Of a stretch of 64,000 nt of DNA, positions 1 to 9,072 are shown in pieces; positions within the stretch are counted from its first letter, which is position 1, and each line of letters opens with the position of its first letter. The notes below the pieces were generated by a model, which was not told the DNA's origin, searched no databases, and saw only the letters and a list, made by a program, of their open reading frames with translations. The position numbers were made by a program, and so were the translations under genes. Origin of the DNA: Stappia sp. (GTDB taxonomy: Bacteria > Pseudomonadota > Alphaproteobacteria > Rhizobiales > Stappiaceae); the NCBI GenBank assembly GCA_002722295.1, contig PBLF01000035.1, positions 143,203-207,202 on the forward strand. The letters are read 5' to 3'.

Positions 1-183
1 GACCTCTCCACGCCTCTCGCCGAACGCTATGCGGGCTGGGACACGGAAGAGGGGCAGGCGATGCTGTCCGGCAAGCGCTCGCTGGAGGAGATCGCAGCGC
101 GTGTCGAGCGCGATGGCATCGAACCTGAGCCCGTCTCGGGCCGGCAGGAGGTGCTGGAGAACAGGCTCAATCGCCGCTTCTGA
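1..183 (+). CDS. xylA: Xylose isomerase, C-terminal end (partial)
   Basis: Reading frame 1 is open from the window edge to a TGA and encodes the last 60 residues of xylose isomerase, which interconverts D-xylose and D-xylulose in the cytoplasm. The tail contains the segments LAERYAGW, GQAMLSGKRSLEE and SGRQEVLEN followed by a short basic end, matching the C-terminal helices of the XylA family as I recall them (for example LAQRYSGW and SGRQEQLEN in E. coli). The catalytic barrel lies outside the window. A strong terminator follows 26 bases later, so this gene ends its operon. The start cannot be seen. Confidence 0.88.
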   Translation, partial: DLSTPLAERYAGWDTEEGQAMLSGKRSLEEIAARVERDGIEPEPVSGRQEVLENRLNRRF

Positions 184-209
184 ACGCGTGAGTCAAAGCC
201 CTGAAATGC

Positions 210-244
210 GAAGACCCCCGCCGGGCGGCCCGACGGGGGTCTTC
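210..244 (+). terminator. Rho-independent-type terminator after xylA
   Basis: An 11-bp perfect stem (GAAGACCCCCG pairing with CGGGGGTCTTC) around a 13-base GC-rich loop lies just after the xylA stop. The 3' arm ends in TCTTC and is followed by CTGTAT, so the U tract is weak in either direction. It may also stop the minus-strand small gene beyond it. Confidence 0.75.
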
Positions 245-332
245 CTGTATTTCGGTCCGACGAGCTGTCGTCCGAGGAACTTGACCCTGGTCCGGAACGC
301 CGACTATGCGGCTTCCCAACCGGGATCGATCC

Positions 333-536
333 TCAGCGGCCGTTCACGCCCAGACGGGCGGCGGCCGACGCGCCGGGCTCGCCGACACGCAGGGCAGCGA
401 AACGCGCGCGGGTCGTCTCGTTGCTCTTGAAGCCCAGATCCGACAGGGTACGGGGATCGGAATCCGCAACATGCAGCTCGGTGAAGCGGGAGGCGACACC
501 AAAGGTGTTGCCGAGAACCTTGGTCAGGTAGGACAT
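333..536 (-). CDS. Small DUF1127-like protein
   Basis: A 67-residue protein begins at an ATG with a good AGGAG ribosome binding site. Its middle, DPRTLSDLGF followed by a basic segment, resembles the D-R-x-L-x-D-I/L-G core of DUF1127 proteins, which are very common small proteins in Hyphomicrobiales; some have been linked to phosphate, RNA or stress physiology. The N-terminus (MSYLTKVLGN) is amphipathic and there is no membrane segment. It converges on the xylA terminator and its upstream DNA is AT-rich and shared with the LysR gene, so the two could be divergently expressed. The family match is by eye only, and the product could be an unrelated small protein. Confidence 0.55.
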   Translation of the reverse strand: MSYLTKVLGNTFGVASRFTELHVADSDPRTLSDLGFKSNETTRARFAALRVGEPGASAAARLGVNGR

Positions 537-758
537 GGCTTTACTCCTTGGTCTCCGGGCTCGGTTGATCCGCCCGTGACCGAAGGAAAACCGGTCACGC
601 GACGGAGTTTGGGAGCTCTGGTTTTACGGGCTCGGTGCGGTTCGTCCGCCGTTGCATCGTCATAACTGCGATATGGTCGTATTCGTGATGTCAATCAAAC
701 GAAAAGAGCTTATGCCTATCATCAAAAAAATTGAAACTTGACGCTAGGACGCCTCACC

Positions 759-1661
759 ATGGATCTGGTCCCGGGAAAGGGCACGCCGCTGATCGAGACG
801 GACCTCTACAGGACCTTCCTCGTAATCGCGGAAACCGCAAGTTTTTCAAAGGCCGCCGAGGTTATCGGACGGACTCCTTCGGCTGTCTCCATGCAGATCA
901 AGAAACTGGAGGGGCTGCTCGGGGTTGCGGTTTTCGCAAGGGAGGGGCGCAGCGTACGCATGACCCCGGAGGGCGAGGCGCTGGTCGGATATGCACGCCG
1001 CATCCTGATGCTGAACGAGGAGGCCGTCGCGCTGTTCCGTTCGCCCGCGATCGAGGGTGAAGTGCGCTTCGGTGCGCCCTCTGATTTCGGCACCCGGTTC
1101 CTGCCGAACATCCTCACCCGTTTCGCGCGTTCGCACCCGGGGGTGAACGTGGACGTGCATCTCGATGGCAGCCCGCAGCTTCTCAAGAAGCTCAAGGAGC
1201 GACAGCTCGACCTCGTTCTCTACACCGCGCGTCCCGACAGCGACGTCGCGCTCGGAGGGGAGATCGTCTACACGGAGCCGCTCGCCTGGGCGGGGCTTGA
1301 GAACGGCGTTGCCTATTCGCGGGATCCCTTGCCGCTGGCACTTTCGGTTTCCGGCTGCCCGTGGCGCAAGGCGGCACGTATCGCCCTCGACAAGGCCGAG
1401 CACCCCTATCGCATCGCCTACCAGAGCTTCCACAGTGCGGGGCAGGAGGCCGCGCTTCTTGCGGATCTCGCCGTCGCCCCTTTCCCTGCAAGCGTGATCG
1501 CGGCACCGCTGCAACGCCTCGACGAGCGACACGGGCTGCCGGAAATCGGCAACTATCACCTGATCCTCAAGGAGGCGGGGAAGGCCGGAAAGGCAAGCGA
1601 TGCCTTTGCCAGCCATGTGGTCGCCTGCTTTGACGAATTGAAGGTTCAGGCTATTAATTGA
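759..1661 (+). CDS. LysR-family transcriptional regulator
   Basis: A 300-residue LysR-type regulator. The N-terminal winged helix-turn-helix (about residues 10-70) is plain: DLYRTFLVIAETASFSKAA, then GRTPSAVSMQIKKLE and REGRSVRMTPEG. The remaining residues form the co-inducer-binding domain, with VRFGAPSDFGTRFLP and ERQLDLVLYTARP typical of its first subdomain. I chose the ATG at 759; a TTG at 738 would add seven residues. It converges on the dehydrogenase-like gene at 1725-4160 and is the nearest regulator to the betaine-type catabolic cluster, so control of that cluster is a reasonable inference, though LysR regulators are more often divergent from their targets. Confidence 0.93.
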   Translation: MDLVPGKGTPLIETDLYRTFLVIAETASFSKAAEVIGRTPSAVSMQIKKLEGLLGVAVFAREGRSVRMTPEGEALVGYARRILMLNEEAVALFRSPAIEGEVRFGAPSDFGTRFLPNILTRFARSHPGVNVDVHLDGSPQLLKKLKERQLDLVLYTARPDSDVALGGEIVYTEPLAWAGLENGVAYSRDPLPLALSVSGCPWRKAARIALDKAEHPYRIAYQSFHSAGQEAALLADLAVAPFPASVIAAPLQRLDERHGLPEIGNYHLILKEAGKAGKASDAFASHVVACFDELKVQAIN

Positions 1662-1724
1662 AGTGTAATATATCTTTCTAGTTCATATGGTTGCTTATTT
1701 TTCTGAATCTTATTTGTAACCTCA

Positions 1725-4160
1725 TCACATGCGCATTCGTTCGGCTTTCGGGTCGAAGGGCGACTGGGTGAGAAGCGTGGCTTTCACCTTCACGCCCATG
1801 ATCTCGATCTCGAAGGCGCCGGGCGCAGGATCATCGGCGATCTTCCGGGGCACATAGCCTTGCGCGAGCGACAATCCGACGTGATGGCCATAGCCGCCTG
1901 AGGTGACCCAGCCGACCACCTTGCCCTCATGCCAGATCGGTTCATCACCGATCACGTCGGCGTCCCGTGCCTCGACACTCATGCAGATGCGGCGCAGGGT
2001 GCCGCCGCCGTCGCGTTCCGCAAGTGCGGCCGCGCGACCGATGAAGTCTCCCTTGTCCAGCGCCACGAAGCGGCCGAGGTCAGCCTCATAGGGGCCGTAG
2101 ATCGGGCGGAACTCGCGGAACCACGTTCCGAAGTTCTTTTCCAGCCGCAGGCAGAGCAGGGCCCTCATTCCGAAATCCTTCAGGCCGAGATCCTCGCCGG
2201 CCGCCTTGAGTGCCTCATAGACGCGGATCTCGTATTCCGGCGCCATCCAGATCTCGTAGCCAAGGTCGCCGGTGTAACTGATCCGGCTGACCTGGCAGGG
2301 CGCGGCGGCCACATCCATCTCGCGGCTTGACATGAAGGGAAAGGCCGCGTTGGAGACATCCTCGTCCGTGACCCTGGAAAGCAGATCGCGTGCCTTCGGT
2401 CCGGCAATCGAAAGGCCCACCCAGCCCAGATTGATCGGCCGGATGGTCACCGACCCGTCTTCGGGCAGATGCGCATCGAACCAGCGCATGTGATAGACCT
2501 CCGCCTGGCTCGAGCCCCACATCAGGAAATGCTCGGAATGTATTCTGGCAATAGTGAAATCGCCGATCAGCTTCCCCGCGTGATTGAGCATCGGCGTCAG
2601 CGCCATCCGGCCTTGCTTCGGCAGACGGTTGGTCATCAGCCGGTCCAGGAAAGCCTCGGCTCCGGGGCCGGTGATCTCGTACTTCGCGAAATTCGCGATC
2701 TCAGTGATCCCGACGGCCTCGCGCACAGCCCGGCACTCCGCGCCGACATGCTCGAAGTCGTTTGACCTGCGGAAGGAGACGATGTCGCGGGGCTCGACGC
2801 CTTGCGGTGCGAACCACAACGGGGTCTCCAGCCCCCATGTCACGCCCATGACCGCGCCTTGCGCGACCAAACGATCATGAAGAGGCGTGGTCTGGTGCGG
2901 CCGCGCGGCAGGCAGTTCCTCGTTGGGATAGCGGATGCGGAAGCGGCGGGAGTAGTTCTCGCGCACCTTGGCGTTTGTATAGGCCCGCGTTGCCCAGGGG
3001 CCGAAGCGGGCCACATCCATGCCCCACACGTCGAAGCCCGGATCGCCGTCGACCATCCAGTTGGACAACGCCAGGCCGACGCCGCCCCCCTGGCTGAAGC
3101 CGGCCATCACCGCACAGGCGCACCAGAAGTTGGTGAGACCGCGTACCGGCCCGACGAGGGGGTTCCCGTCAGGCGCGAAGGTGAAGGGGCCATTGATGAA
3201 CTGCTTGATGCCGGTGTGCTTGAGTGCCGGGAAATGCTCGAAGCCGACCTCAAGCGAGGGTGCGATGCGCTCGAGATCCGGCTCCAGAAGCTCCTGCCCG
3301 AAGTCCCAGGGCGTTTCGCGTGGGCTCCAAGGCGTCGCGGCGCGCTCATAGGTGCCAAGCAGCATCCCGCCACGCTCCTGGCGGGTGTAGATCTCGCCCG
3401 AGAAATCGATGGCGTGGACCATCTCCTTTCCGGTCGAGGCGACGATCTCGGCGATTTCCGGCATGTCTTCGGTCAGCAGGTAATGGTGTTCCATTGCGAG
3501 CACCGGCAGCTCCAGGCCGACCATGCGTCCGACCTCGCGCGCCCACAGGCCGCCCGCGTTCACCACGTGTTCGGCAAGAACCGTTCCCTGCTCTGTGACG
3601 ACTTCCCATGTTCCGTCGGAGCGCTGGTTCAGTTCGGTCACACGGTTTCTCAGCGAGATCTCCGCGCCCGCCTTGCGCGCCGCCCTGGCATAGGCGTGTG
3701 TCGTGCCGGAGGGGTCGAGATGCCCCTCGATCGGATCCCACATGGCGCCGACGAAGTGGCGTTCGTCGATGAGCGGCAGCATCTCCTTCGCCTCTGCGGC
3801 CGAGATGATCTCGGTCTCCATGCCGAGATAGCGACCGCGCGCGTGGGCCATCTTGAGCCAGTCGAGACGCTCTGGCGTATCGGCAAGCTGGAGACCGCCC
3901 GTCAGATGCAGCCCGCAGGACTGGCCGGAAATCTCCTCGATCTCCTTGTAGAGCGAGACCGTATATGCCTGCAGTCTGGCGACGTTGGGGTCTCCGTTGA
4001 GGGTGTGAAAGCCGCCGGCGGCGTGCCAGGTGGAGCCGGATGTGAGCTCGGAGCGTTCGATGAGCAGGACGTCGGACCATCCGCGCTTCGTCAGGTGGTA
4101 GAGCACGCTGCATCCGACGACGCCGCCGCCGATGACGACCACCCGTGCCTGCGTTTTCAT
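1725..4160 (-). CDS. Dimethylglycine/sarcosine dehydrogenase-like FAD-GcvT protein
   Basis: An 811-residue two-part enzyme. Residues 7-400 form a FAD-dependent amine oxidoreductase: the dinucleotide motif GGGVVG near residue 12, then LTSGSTWHAAGG, whose His occupies the place of the covalent FAD-linked histidine in dimethylglycine and sarcosine dehydrogenases. Residues about 430-800 are a GcvT/aminomethyltransferase-type folate-binding domain (SRISYTGDLGYEIWM). The family oxidatively demethylates N-methyl amino acids and passes the one-carbon unit to tetrahydrofolate. The MttB-family gene lies about 94 bases upstream on the same strand. Together they suggest stepwise demethylation of a quaternary or tertiary methylamine; the exact substrate cannot be read from the sequence. 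Confidence 0.92.
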   Translation of the reverse strand: MKTQARVVVIGGGVVGCSVLYHLTKRGWSDVLLIERSELTSGSTWHAAGGFHTLNGDPNVARLQAYTVSLYKEIEEISGQSCGLHLTGGLQLADTPERLDWLKMAHARGRYLGMETEIISAAEAKEMLPLIDERHFVGAMWDPIEGHLDPSGTTHAYARAARKAGAEISLRNRVTELNQRSDGTWEVVTEQGTVLAEHVVNAGGLWAREVGRMVGLELPVLAMEHHYLLTEDMPEIAEIVASTGKEMVHAIDFSGEIYTRQERGGMLLGTYERAATPWSPRETPWDFGQELLEPDLERIAPSLEVGFEHFPALKHTGIKQFINGPFTFAPDGNPLVGPVRGLTNFWCACAVMAGFSQGGGVGLALSNWMVDGDPGFDVWGMDVARFGPWATRAYTNAKVRENYSRRFRIRYPNEELPAARPHQTTPLHDRLVAQGAVMGVTWGLETPLWFAPQGVEPRDIVSFRRSNDFEHVGAECRAVREAVGITEIANFAKYEITGPGAEAFLDRLMTNRLPKQGRMALTPMLNHAGKLIGDFTIARIHSEHFLMWGSSQAEVYHMRWFDAHLPEDGSVTIRPINLGWVGLSIAGPKARDLLSRVTDEDVSNAAFPFMSSREMDVAAAPCQVSRISYTGDLGYEIWMAPEYEIRVYEALKAAGEDLGLKDFGMRALLCLRLEKNFGTWFREFRPIYGPYEADLGRFVALDKGDFIGRAAALAERDGGGTLRRICMSVEARDADVIGDEPIWHEGKVVGWVTSGGYGHHVGLSLAQGYVPRKIADDPAPGAFEIEIMGVKVKATLLTQSPFDPKAERMRM

Positions 4161-4254
4161 ATGCCGGTCCCTTTCGTCTCGTATTTGTCCACCGCCTGCA
4201 GAATGACCGTTTCACGGCCGCCTTGCATCCGCAAACGGGCTGGATCGCGCGGGG

Positions 4255-5826
4255 TCAGAAATCGGTTGGGGCGCCGCCTTCGGCCTTTCGGCGGGCAACG
4301 AAGTCGGCCAGTTCCTCGACGATGGCGGGATCCATGGGCGGGGTTTCGTACTCGCCGAGGGCCTGCGCCAGAACACCTTGCGCCTTGTCGAAGGCGCTCG
4401 GGCCACCGGCCTCGGTCCAGCTTTCGAAGTTGCGCCAGTCAGAGATGAGCGGAGCGTAGAACGCGGTCTTGTAGCGGGCCTGGGTGTGCGCGGTGCCGAA
4501 GAAGTGGCCCCCAGGACCGACGTCACGGATCGCATTCACCGCCAGCGCCTCCGGCGACGTGTCGAGCGGCTCCATGAAGGCGTCGAGCATCTGCAGCAGA
4601 TCGACGTCCATCACGAACTTCTCGAAGCTGGCCGTCAGTCCTCCTTCCAGCCAGCCGGCGGCGTGCTTCACGTAATTCGCCCCGCCCATGAGTGCGCCCC
4701 AGAGGGAGAAGACCGTCTCCCAGGCGCCTTGCGCGTCCGGTGAATTGGCGGCGCATACGGCGGATGAGCGATAGGGCAGCCGATAGCGGCGGGCGAGCTG
4801 GCCGCCGACGAGCGCCGCCTTCATGCCTTCCGGGGTGCCGAAGGCGGGGGCGCCGGACTTCATGTCCACGTTCGAGGTGAAGCCGCCGTAGACCACCGGC
4901 GCGCCGGGCGCGACCATCTGGGCGAAGGCTAGGCCGGCAAGGGCCTCCGCGTTCTGCTGCACGAGCGCGCCGGCAACGGTCACCGGCGCCATGGCCCCGG
5001 CCAGCGTGAAGGGGGTCAGGACGATCGGCTGGCCGCGCCGTGCCATCTCGATGATGCCCTGAAGCATGGGCGTGTCGAGGCGCAGGGGGGACGATGAATT
5101 GATGATCGAAATCGTGCAGGGCGTTCGCGCGAAGGCGGCCTCGTCGAGACCAAGGGCGATGCGCGCAATCTCCATTCCATCGAGATTGCGCTCCCGCCCC
5201 AGCGAATAGATGTGGAACGCCTTGTCCGTCATGGTCGCGAAGTCGTGGATGCAATCGAGGTGACGAACGGAGGCGTGCAGGTCCACCGGTTCGACCGGAT
5301 AACCGCCGTTCAGGTCGATCACGTTGAAGACCTGGCTCAGTTTCACGAAGTCCCGGAAATCCTCCTGGGACCCCGGGCGGCGACCGCGAGGGGCGTCGGT
5401 ACAGTTCGGAGCGCTTGCGACACCGCTCCACACGACACTGTCATCCCCGAAATGCAGGTTGTGTGCCGGATTGCGCGCATGAAGCGTGAACCGCGACGGA
5501 GCCGAGGCGAGGGCATCCATGACGAGGGACCGGTCAAGGCGCACCCGTTTCGAGCCGGCAACTACATCGGCGCCGGCCGCCTTGAGGATGGCAAGCGCCT
5601 CGTCGTTGATGAAGTCTATTCCGATGGTCTCCAGCACCTCGAGTGAGGCCTCGTGGATTGCCTCGAGCTGATCGGGCGTGACGGCCTCGGTTGGAGCGTA
5701 GGGATTGCGGCGCTGGCGGAAGGGGCGTTGTTCGAGTGCGTGGGAGCGGGAGGAGCCACGGCGCCCGCGCCGTCCCCTGGAGACTGCGGGCGAGGGAGCA
5801 CCATCCTGGTCTGCCGTTCCGGTCAT
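4255..5826 (-). CDS. MttB-family (trimethylamine/betaine) methyltransferase, non-pyrrolysine
   Basis: The product resembles the COG5598/MttB family, which transfers a methyl group from a methylated amine to a corrinoid protein. The frame is open without an in-frame amber codon, so it belongs to the pyrrolysine-free branch that includes glycine betaine methyltransferase. I chose the ATG at 5826 (523 residues, the family's usual size), which gives NPYAPTEAVTPDQLEAIHEA near the N-terminus. The open frame continues upstream to 6084, but that extension is basic, low in complexity and unlike the family. Recognisable stretches include LNGGYPVEP, SLGRERNLDGMEIARI and VVYGGFTSNVDMKSGAP. No corrinoid-binding partner is in the window, so it must be supplied from elsewhere if the chemistry is canonical. 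Confidence 0.88.
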   Translation of the reverse strand: MTGTADQDGAPSPAVSRGRRGRRGSSRSHALEQRPFRQRRNPYAPTEAVTPDQLEAIHEASLEVLETIGIDFINDEALAILKAAGADVVAGSKRVRLDRSLVMDALASAPSRFTLHARNPAHNLHFGDDSVVWSGVASAPNCTDAPRGRRPGSQEDFRDFVKLSQVFNVIDLNGGYPVEPVDLHASVRHLDCIHDFATMTDKAFHIYSLGRERNLDGMEIARIALGLDEAAFARTPCTISIINSSSPLRLDTPMLQGIIEMARRGQPIVLTPFTLAGAMAPVTVAGALVQQNAEALAGLAFAQMVAPGAPVVYGGFTSNVDMKSGAPAFGTPEGMKAALVGGQLARRYRLPYRSSAVCAANSPDAQGAWETVFSLWGALMGGANYVKHAAGWLEGGLTASFEKFVMDVDLLQMLDAFMEPLDTSPEALAVNAIRDVGPGGHFFGTAHTQARYKTAFYAPLISDWRNFESWTEAGGPSAFDKAQGVLAQALGEYETPPMDPAIVEELADFVARRKAEGGAPTDF

Positions 5827-6261
5827 CGAAGGCAATGCTCCCCCGTTCGCCAAGAACTTGTTTCCCGGCGTAGCGTTTATCGCGAGACGGCTTGCGCAAC
5901 GCAACGTTGAGCGCGGGTTTCGCAAGGTTCCCGGCCAGAAGATTCCACCGGTGAAATCGATCCTAGCGTCGTGTCTCCTGGTGCGGCGATATCCACAAAA
6001 CGACACGCGATAGCGCGGGTGCGACGTGTGATCTGAGGGAAAGTCGAAAAAAGCGCTCGCAGGTTTTGCCAAGAGCCCTGTCATGCATGTTAATCTGCTT
6101 TCCGCGCGGTCCGCTTTCGGACGGCTGGAACAACACGTGATGGCCGGCGCCGCCCCGGCGAAGCGCGGCCAGGAACGTCGAGGATCAAACGGACGCGCGG
6201 CCGGACATGGCCGTGGACACGATCAACCTGATGCAGGATTTCCGAGAGGGAGAGTCGGAGC
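5827..6261. other. Divergent intergenic region, methyltransferase / ABC transporter
   Basis: This stretch separates the minus-strand methyltransferase gene from the plus-strand transporter operon and should hold both promoters. Small dyads are visible, including TTGCGCAA near 5893 and GTCCGCTTTCGGAC near 6106, either of which could be an operator. I see no small gene: the short frames present lack homology or a ribosome binding site. Confidence 0.5.
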
Positions 6262-7954
6262 ATGTCGAACAAGGATTCGAAGACGGGGCTGCACCCGAAG
6301 GTGCATGAAGCACAGGACCTCATGGACGCGGGGCGGCTGAGCCGGCGCGAGTTCGTGCGGTTCGCCGCGCTTCTCGGTGTCGGGGCGGGTGCCGCCTACG
6401 CCATGGCGGGGCTGCCCGCGCCCGCATTCGCGGCGGATGGCGACACCATGCCGTTCCCGGCCGATGACGCGGATGCCAAGGCCGGCGGCATCCTGAAGGT
6501 GGCGATGCAGGTGCAGAAGATCGACGACCCGGCGACCTTCTCCTGGACCCAGGCGTCGAACCAGACCCGTCATATGCTCGAATATCTCGCGATGACCGGG
6601 CCGGACAATGTCACCCGCCCGATGCTGGCGGAGGGCTGGGAAGCCTCCGACGACCTCAAGACCTGGACGTTCCACCTGCGCAAGGGCGTCAAGTGGCACA
6701 ACGGCGACGACTTCACTTCCGAGGACGTGAAGTTCAACTTCGAGCGCTGGACGGATCCGGACCTCGGTTCCTCCAACATCGGCCTGTCGTCGATCTCGGC
6801 GATGGTCGAGGAAGTCGACGGCAAGAAGAAGCTGATCGACGGCGCCATCGAGGTGGTGGACGACCACACCATCCGCTTCCATCTCACCAAGCCGGTTCTG
6901 TCCTTCCCCGAGGACATGTACAACTATCCGACCGCCATCGTTCATCGCGACTTCAAGGCGCCGCTCGACACGTCCATGAACGGTACGGGTGCCTATCAGA
7001 TCGTGGAGAACGTGGTCGGCGACCGCTGCATCCTCAAGCGCGTGACCGAGGCCGGCGGCCAGCCCTTCGAGTACTGGGGCGGCAAGGTCTATCTCGACGA
7101 GATCCACTACTACAACTTCGACGCGGACAACCAGCTCACGGCCTTCGCCGGACAGAGCGTTGACGCGATCTACGACTTCGGCGTCGAGCAGATGGAATTG
7201 GCCAAGGCAATCGACGGCCAGATCATCTCCGCCCGCACAGCGCAGTGCCTGTGCTTGCCGGATGCGCGTGGACGCCGAGCCCTTCACCGATGTGCGCGTG
7301 CGCAAGGCGATCGCCATGGCGATTGACAATTCGCTCATCAAGCCGCTGGTCTACCCGGAAGGCGGCGACGTCGGCGAGAATTATCACGTCGCGCCGGTGC
7401 ATCCCGACTATGAGGCGCTGCCGCCGATCAGCCGTGACGTGGAAGGCGCCAAGGCGCTTCTCGCCGAAGCCGGGCACGCGGACGGACTGACGGTCACCAT
7501 CGACGTCGGCAACACGGACGGGCCCTGGCACCAGACGGTGGCCGAGGCCATGCGCGACCAGCTTCAGGACGCGGGCATCACGCTCAACATCAACGTGATC
7601 CCGGCCTCCAAATACTGGGAGATCTGGACCAAGACACCGTTCGGCGCCACGGCCTGGACGCACCGTCCGCTCGGTACCATGGTCATGTCGCTGGGATACC
7701 GTACGGGCGTGCCGTGGAACGAGAGCGGGTTCTCCTCCGCCGAATTCGACGCCGCGCTTGACGAGGCCGAGGCCACGCTCGACGTGGAGGCGCGCAAGCC
7801 GCTGCTCGCCAAGGCCTCGAAGATCCTGCAGGATTCCGGCGTCGTGGTGCTGCCGATCTGGCGCCCGGTCTACTGCATGGCGTCCAACTCGGTGCACGGC
7901 TATCCGGCGCACCCGACCCAGTACCACCAGTTCAACAAGGTCTGGATGGGCTGA
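6262..7954 (+). pseudogene. Frameshifted ABC-transporter substrate-binding protein (SBP family 5)
   Basis: This is the periplasmic binding protein of a peptide/nickel-type ABC importer, split by one extra base. Frame 1 from 6262 gives a twin-arginine-like leader (SRREFVRFAALLGVGAG, then a cut near AFAADG) and the family-5 fold (LAEGWEASDDLKTWTFHLRK, GVKWHNGDDFTSEDVKF). It loses homology at about 7257 and stops at 7328. Homology resumes in frame 2 with RMRVDAEPFTDVRVRKAI and runs to 7954. Removing one C from the CC at 7258-7259 joins the halves into one protein of about 563 residues, the normal family length. It is either a genuine recent disruption or a sequencing error; the intact downstream genes make an error or a very young mutation likely. 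Confidence 0.87.
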
Positions 7955-7990
7955 TCCGGCTGCCGGATCGGCGATCCGTCACGACTGACC

Positions 7991-8024
7991 TTCCGCGGCC
8001 GGCCGCAAGAAGCCGGCCGCGGAA
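7991..8024 (+). other. Strong intercistronic hairpin between binding protein and permease
   Basis: A perfect 13-bp stem (TTCCGCGGCCGGC pairing with GCCGGCCGCGGAA) encloses an 8-base loop, with no U tract after it. Hairpins in this position between binding-protein and permease genes are known to protect the upstream mRNA and raise the ratio of binding protein to membrane components. A smaller perfect dyad (GATCCGGC-T-GCCGGATC) overlaps the binding-protein stop. Confidence 0.65.
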
Positions 8025-8108
8025 TTCGAGGTCCGGATGTCCGCTCGGGCGTTCGGTACGAGGGGCACGTCTCGCGGGCGCGGCGAGGCGGCGACACGGT
8101 GGGCACCG

Positions 8109-9059
8109 ATGTTGAAACTGATCCTGCGCCGCCTTGTTCAGATGGTTCTGATCATGGCGGTCTCGTCGCTATTGCTGTTCGCGATCTTCGATACACCGGA
8201 GTTCAAGAAACGGCTGGCGGTCCAGGAACTCGGCGGGTTCGCCGTCTCGGCCCTGACCGAGGACAGCTATCAGAGCTGGCTTGCCAAACGCGGACTCGAT
8301 GTTCCCTTCTACCAGCGCTACTTCAACTGGGCGGGCAAGATCCTGACCGGTGACTTCGGCTTCTCCTACGAGAAGAACCGGCCTGTCGGCCCGCTCCTTG
8401 CCGACAGGCTGGCCAACACGGGCATCCTGGCCTTCTTCGTCTTCGCGCTGATGATACCGCTCTCGCTCGTGCTCGGCGTTCTGGCGGGCATGAAGGAAGG
8501 GTCGGTACAGGACCGGACGATTTCCTTCGTCTCGGTGTTCACGACCAGCATTCCCGAAATCGCCAGCGCCATCCTGCTGACCGTGATCTTCGCCCTGGGG
8601 CTCGGCTGGCTTCCCGTGAAGTCGGCCATGATCGGCGGCTTTTCCTTCCGCGAACTCGTGCTGCCGGTTCTCACCCTCGTGATCTACGATTTCGGCTATG
8701 TGGCGCGCATGACCCGCGCGTCGATGGCCGAGGTGATGACGTCCCAGTACATCCGCACCGCCATTCTCAAGGGGCTGCCCTACCGGCGGGTGGTCATGAA
8801 GCACGCGCTGCGCAATGCGCTGATCGCGCCCTTCACCCTGATTGTCCTGCAGCTCAACTGGCTGCTTTCCGGCGTTGTCGTGGTGGAGGTCTTCTTCGAG
8901 TACGACGGCTTCGGCAAGCTCCTGCTAGAGGCCGCGCTCTTCCCCGACGTGGAGGTCGTGCAGGCCTGCACGCTGGTGGCCGTCGCAGTCGCCGTCCTGT
9001 CCCAGATCATCTCGGACGTCGGCTACACCTTCCTCAACCCGCGCATCCGCTTCGCCTGA
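8109..9059 (+). CDS. ABC transporter permease, DppB type
   Basis: A 316-residue inner-membrane permease of the oligopeptide/dipeptide/nickel importer class. It starts MLKLILRRLVQMVLIM, the usual positively charged first helix of DppB proteins, and keeps GDFGFSY in the first periplasmic loop and the ATPase-contact EAA region (VARMTRASMAEVM followed by AILKGLPYRRVVMKHALRNA). The ATG at 8109 was preferred to the open-frame start at 8037 because it puts the membrane helix at the N-terminus. It is the first permease after the frameshifted binding protein and lies a few bases before the second permease. Confidence 0.93.
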   Translation: MLKLILRRLVQMVLIMAVSSLLLFAIFDTPEFKKRLAVQELGGFAVSALTEDSYQSWLAKRGLDVPFYQRYFNWAGKILTGDFGFSYEKNRPVGPLLADRLANTGILAFFVFALMIPLSLVLGVLAGMKEGSVQDRTISFVSVFTTSIPEIASAILLTVIFALGLGWLPVKSAMIGGFSFRELVLPVLTLVIYDFGYVARMTRASMAEVMTSQYIRTAILKGLPYRRVVMKHALRNALIAPFTLIVLQLNWLLSGVVVVEVFFEYDGFGKLLLEAALFPDVEVVQACTLVAVAVAVLSQIISDVGYTFLNPRIRFA

Positions 9060-9072
9060 GGAGGACCCTGTG

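Noticed and set aside
2802..4448. A 548-codon plus-strand frame
   Set aside because: It is antisense to the dimethylglycine dehydrogenase-like gene and lacks homology or a ribosome binding site.
7160..7954. The second half of the binding protein as a separate gene
   Set aside because: It has no start region of its own; its first residues are out-of-frame text, and homology joins the preceding frame when one base is removed.
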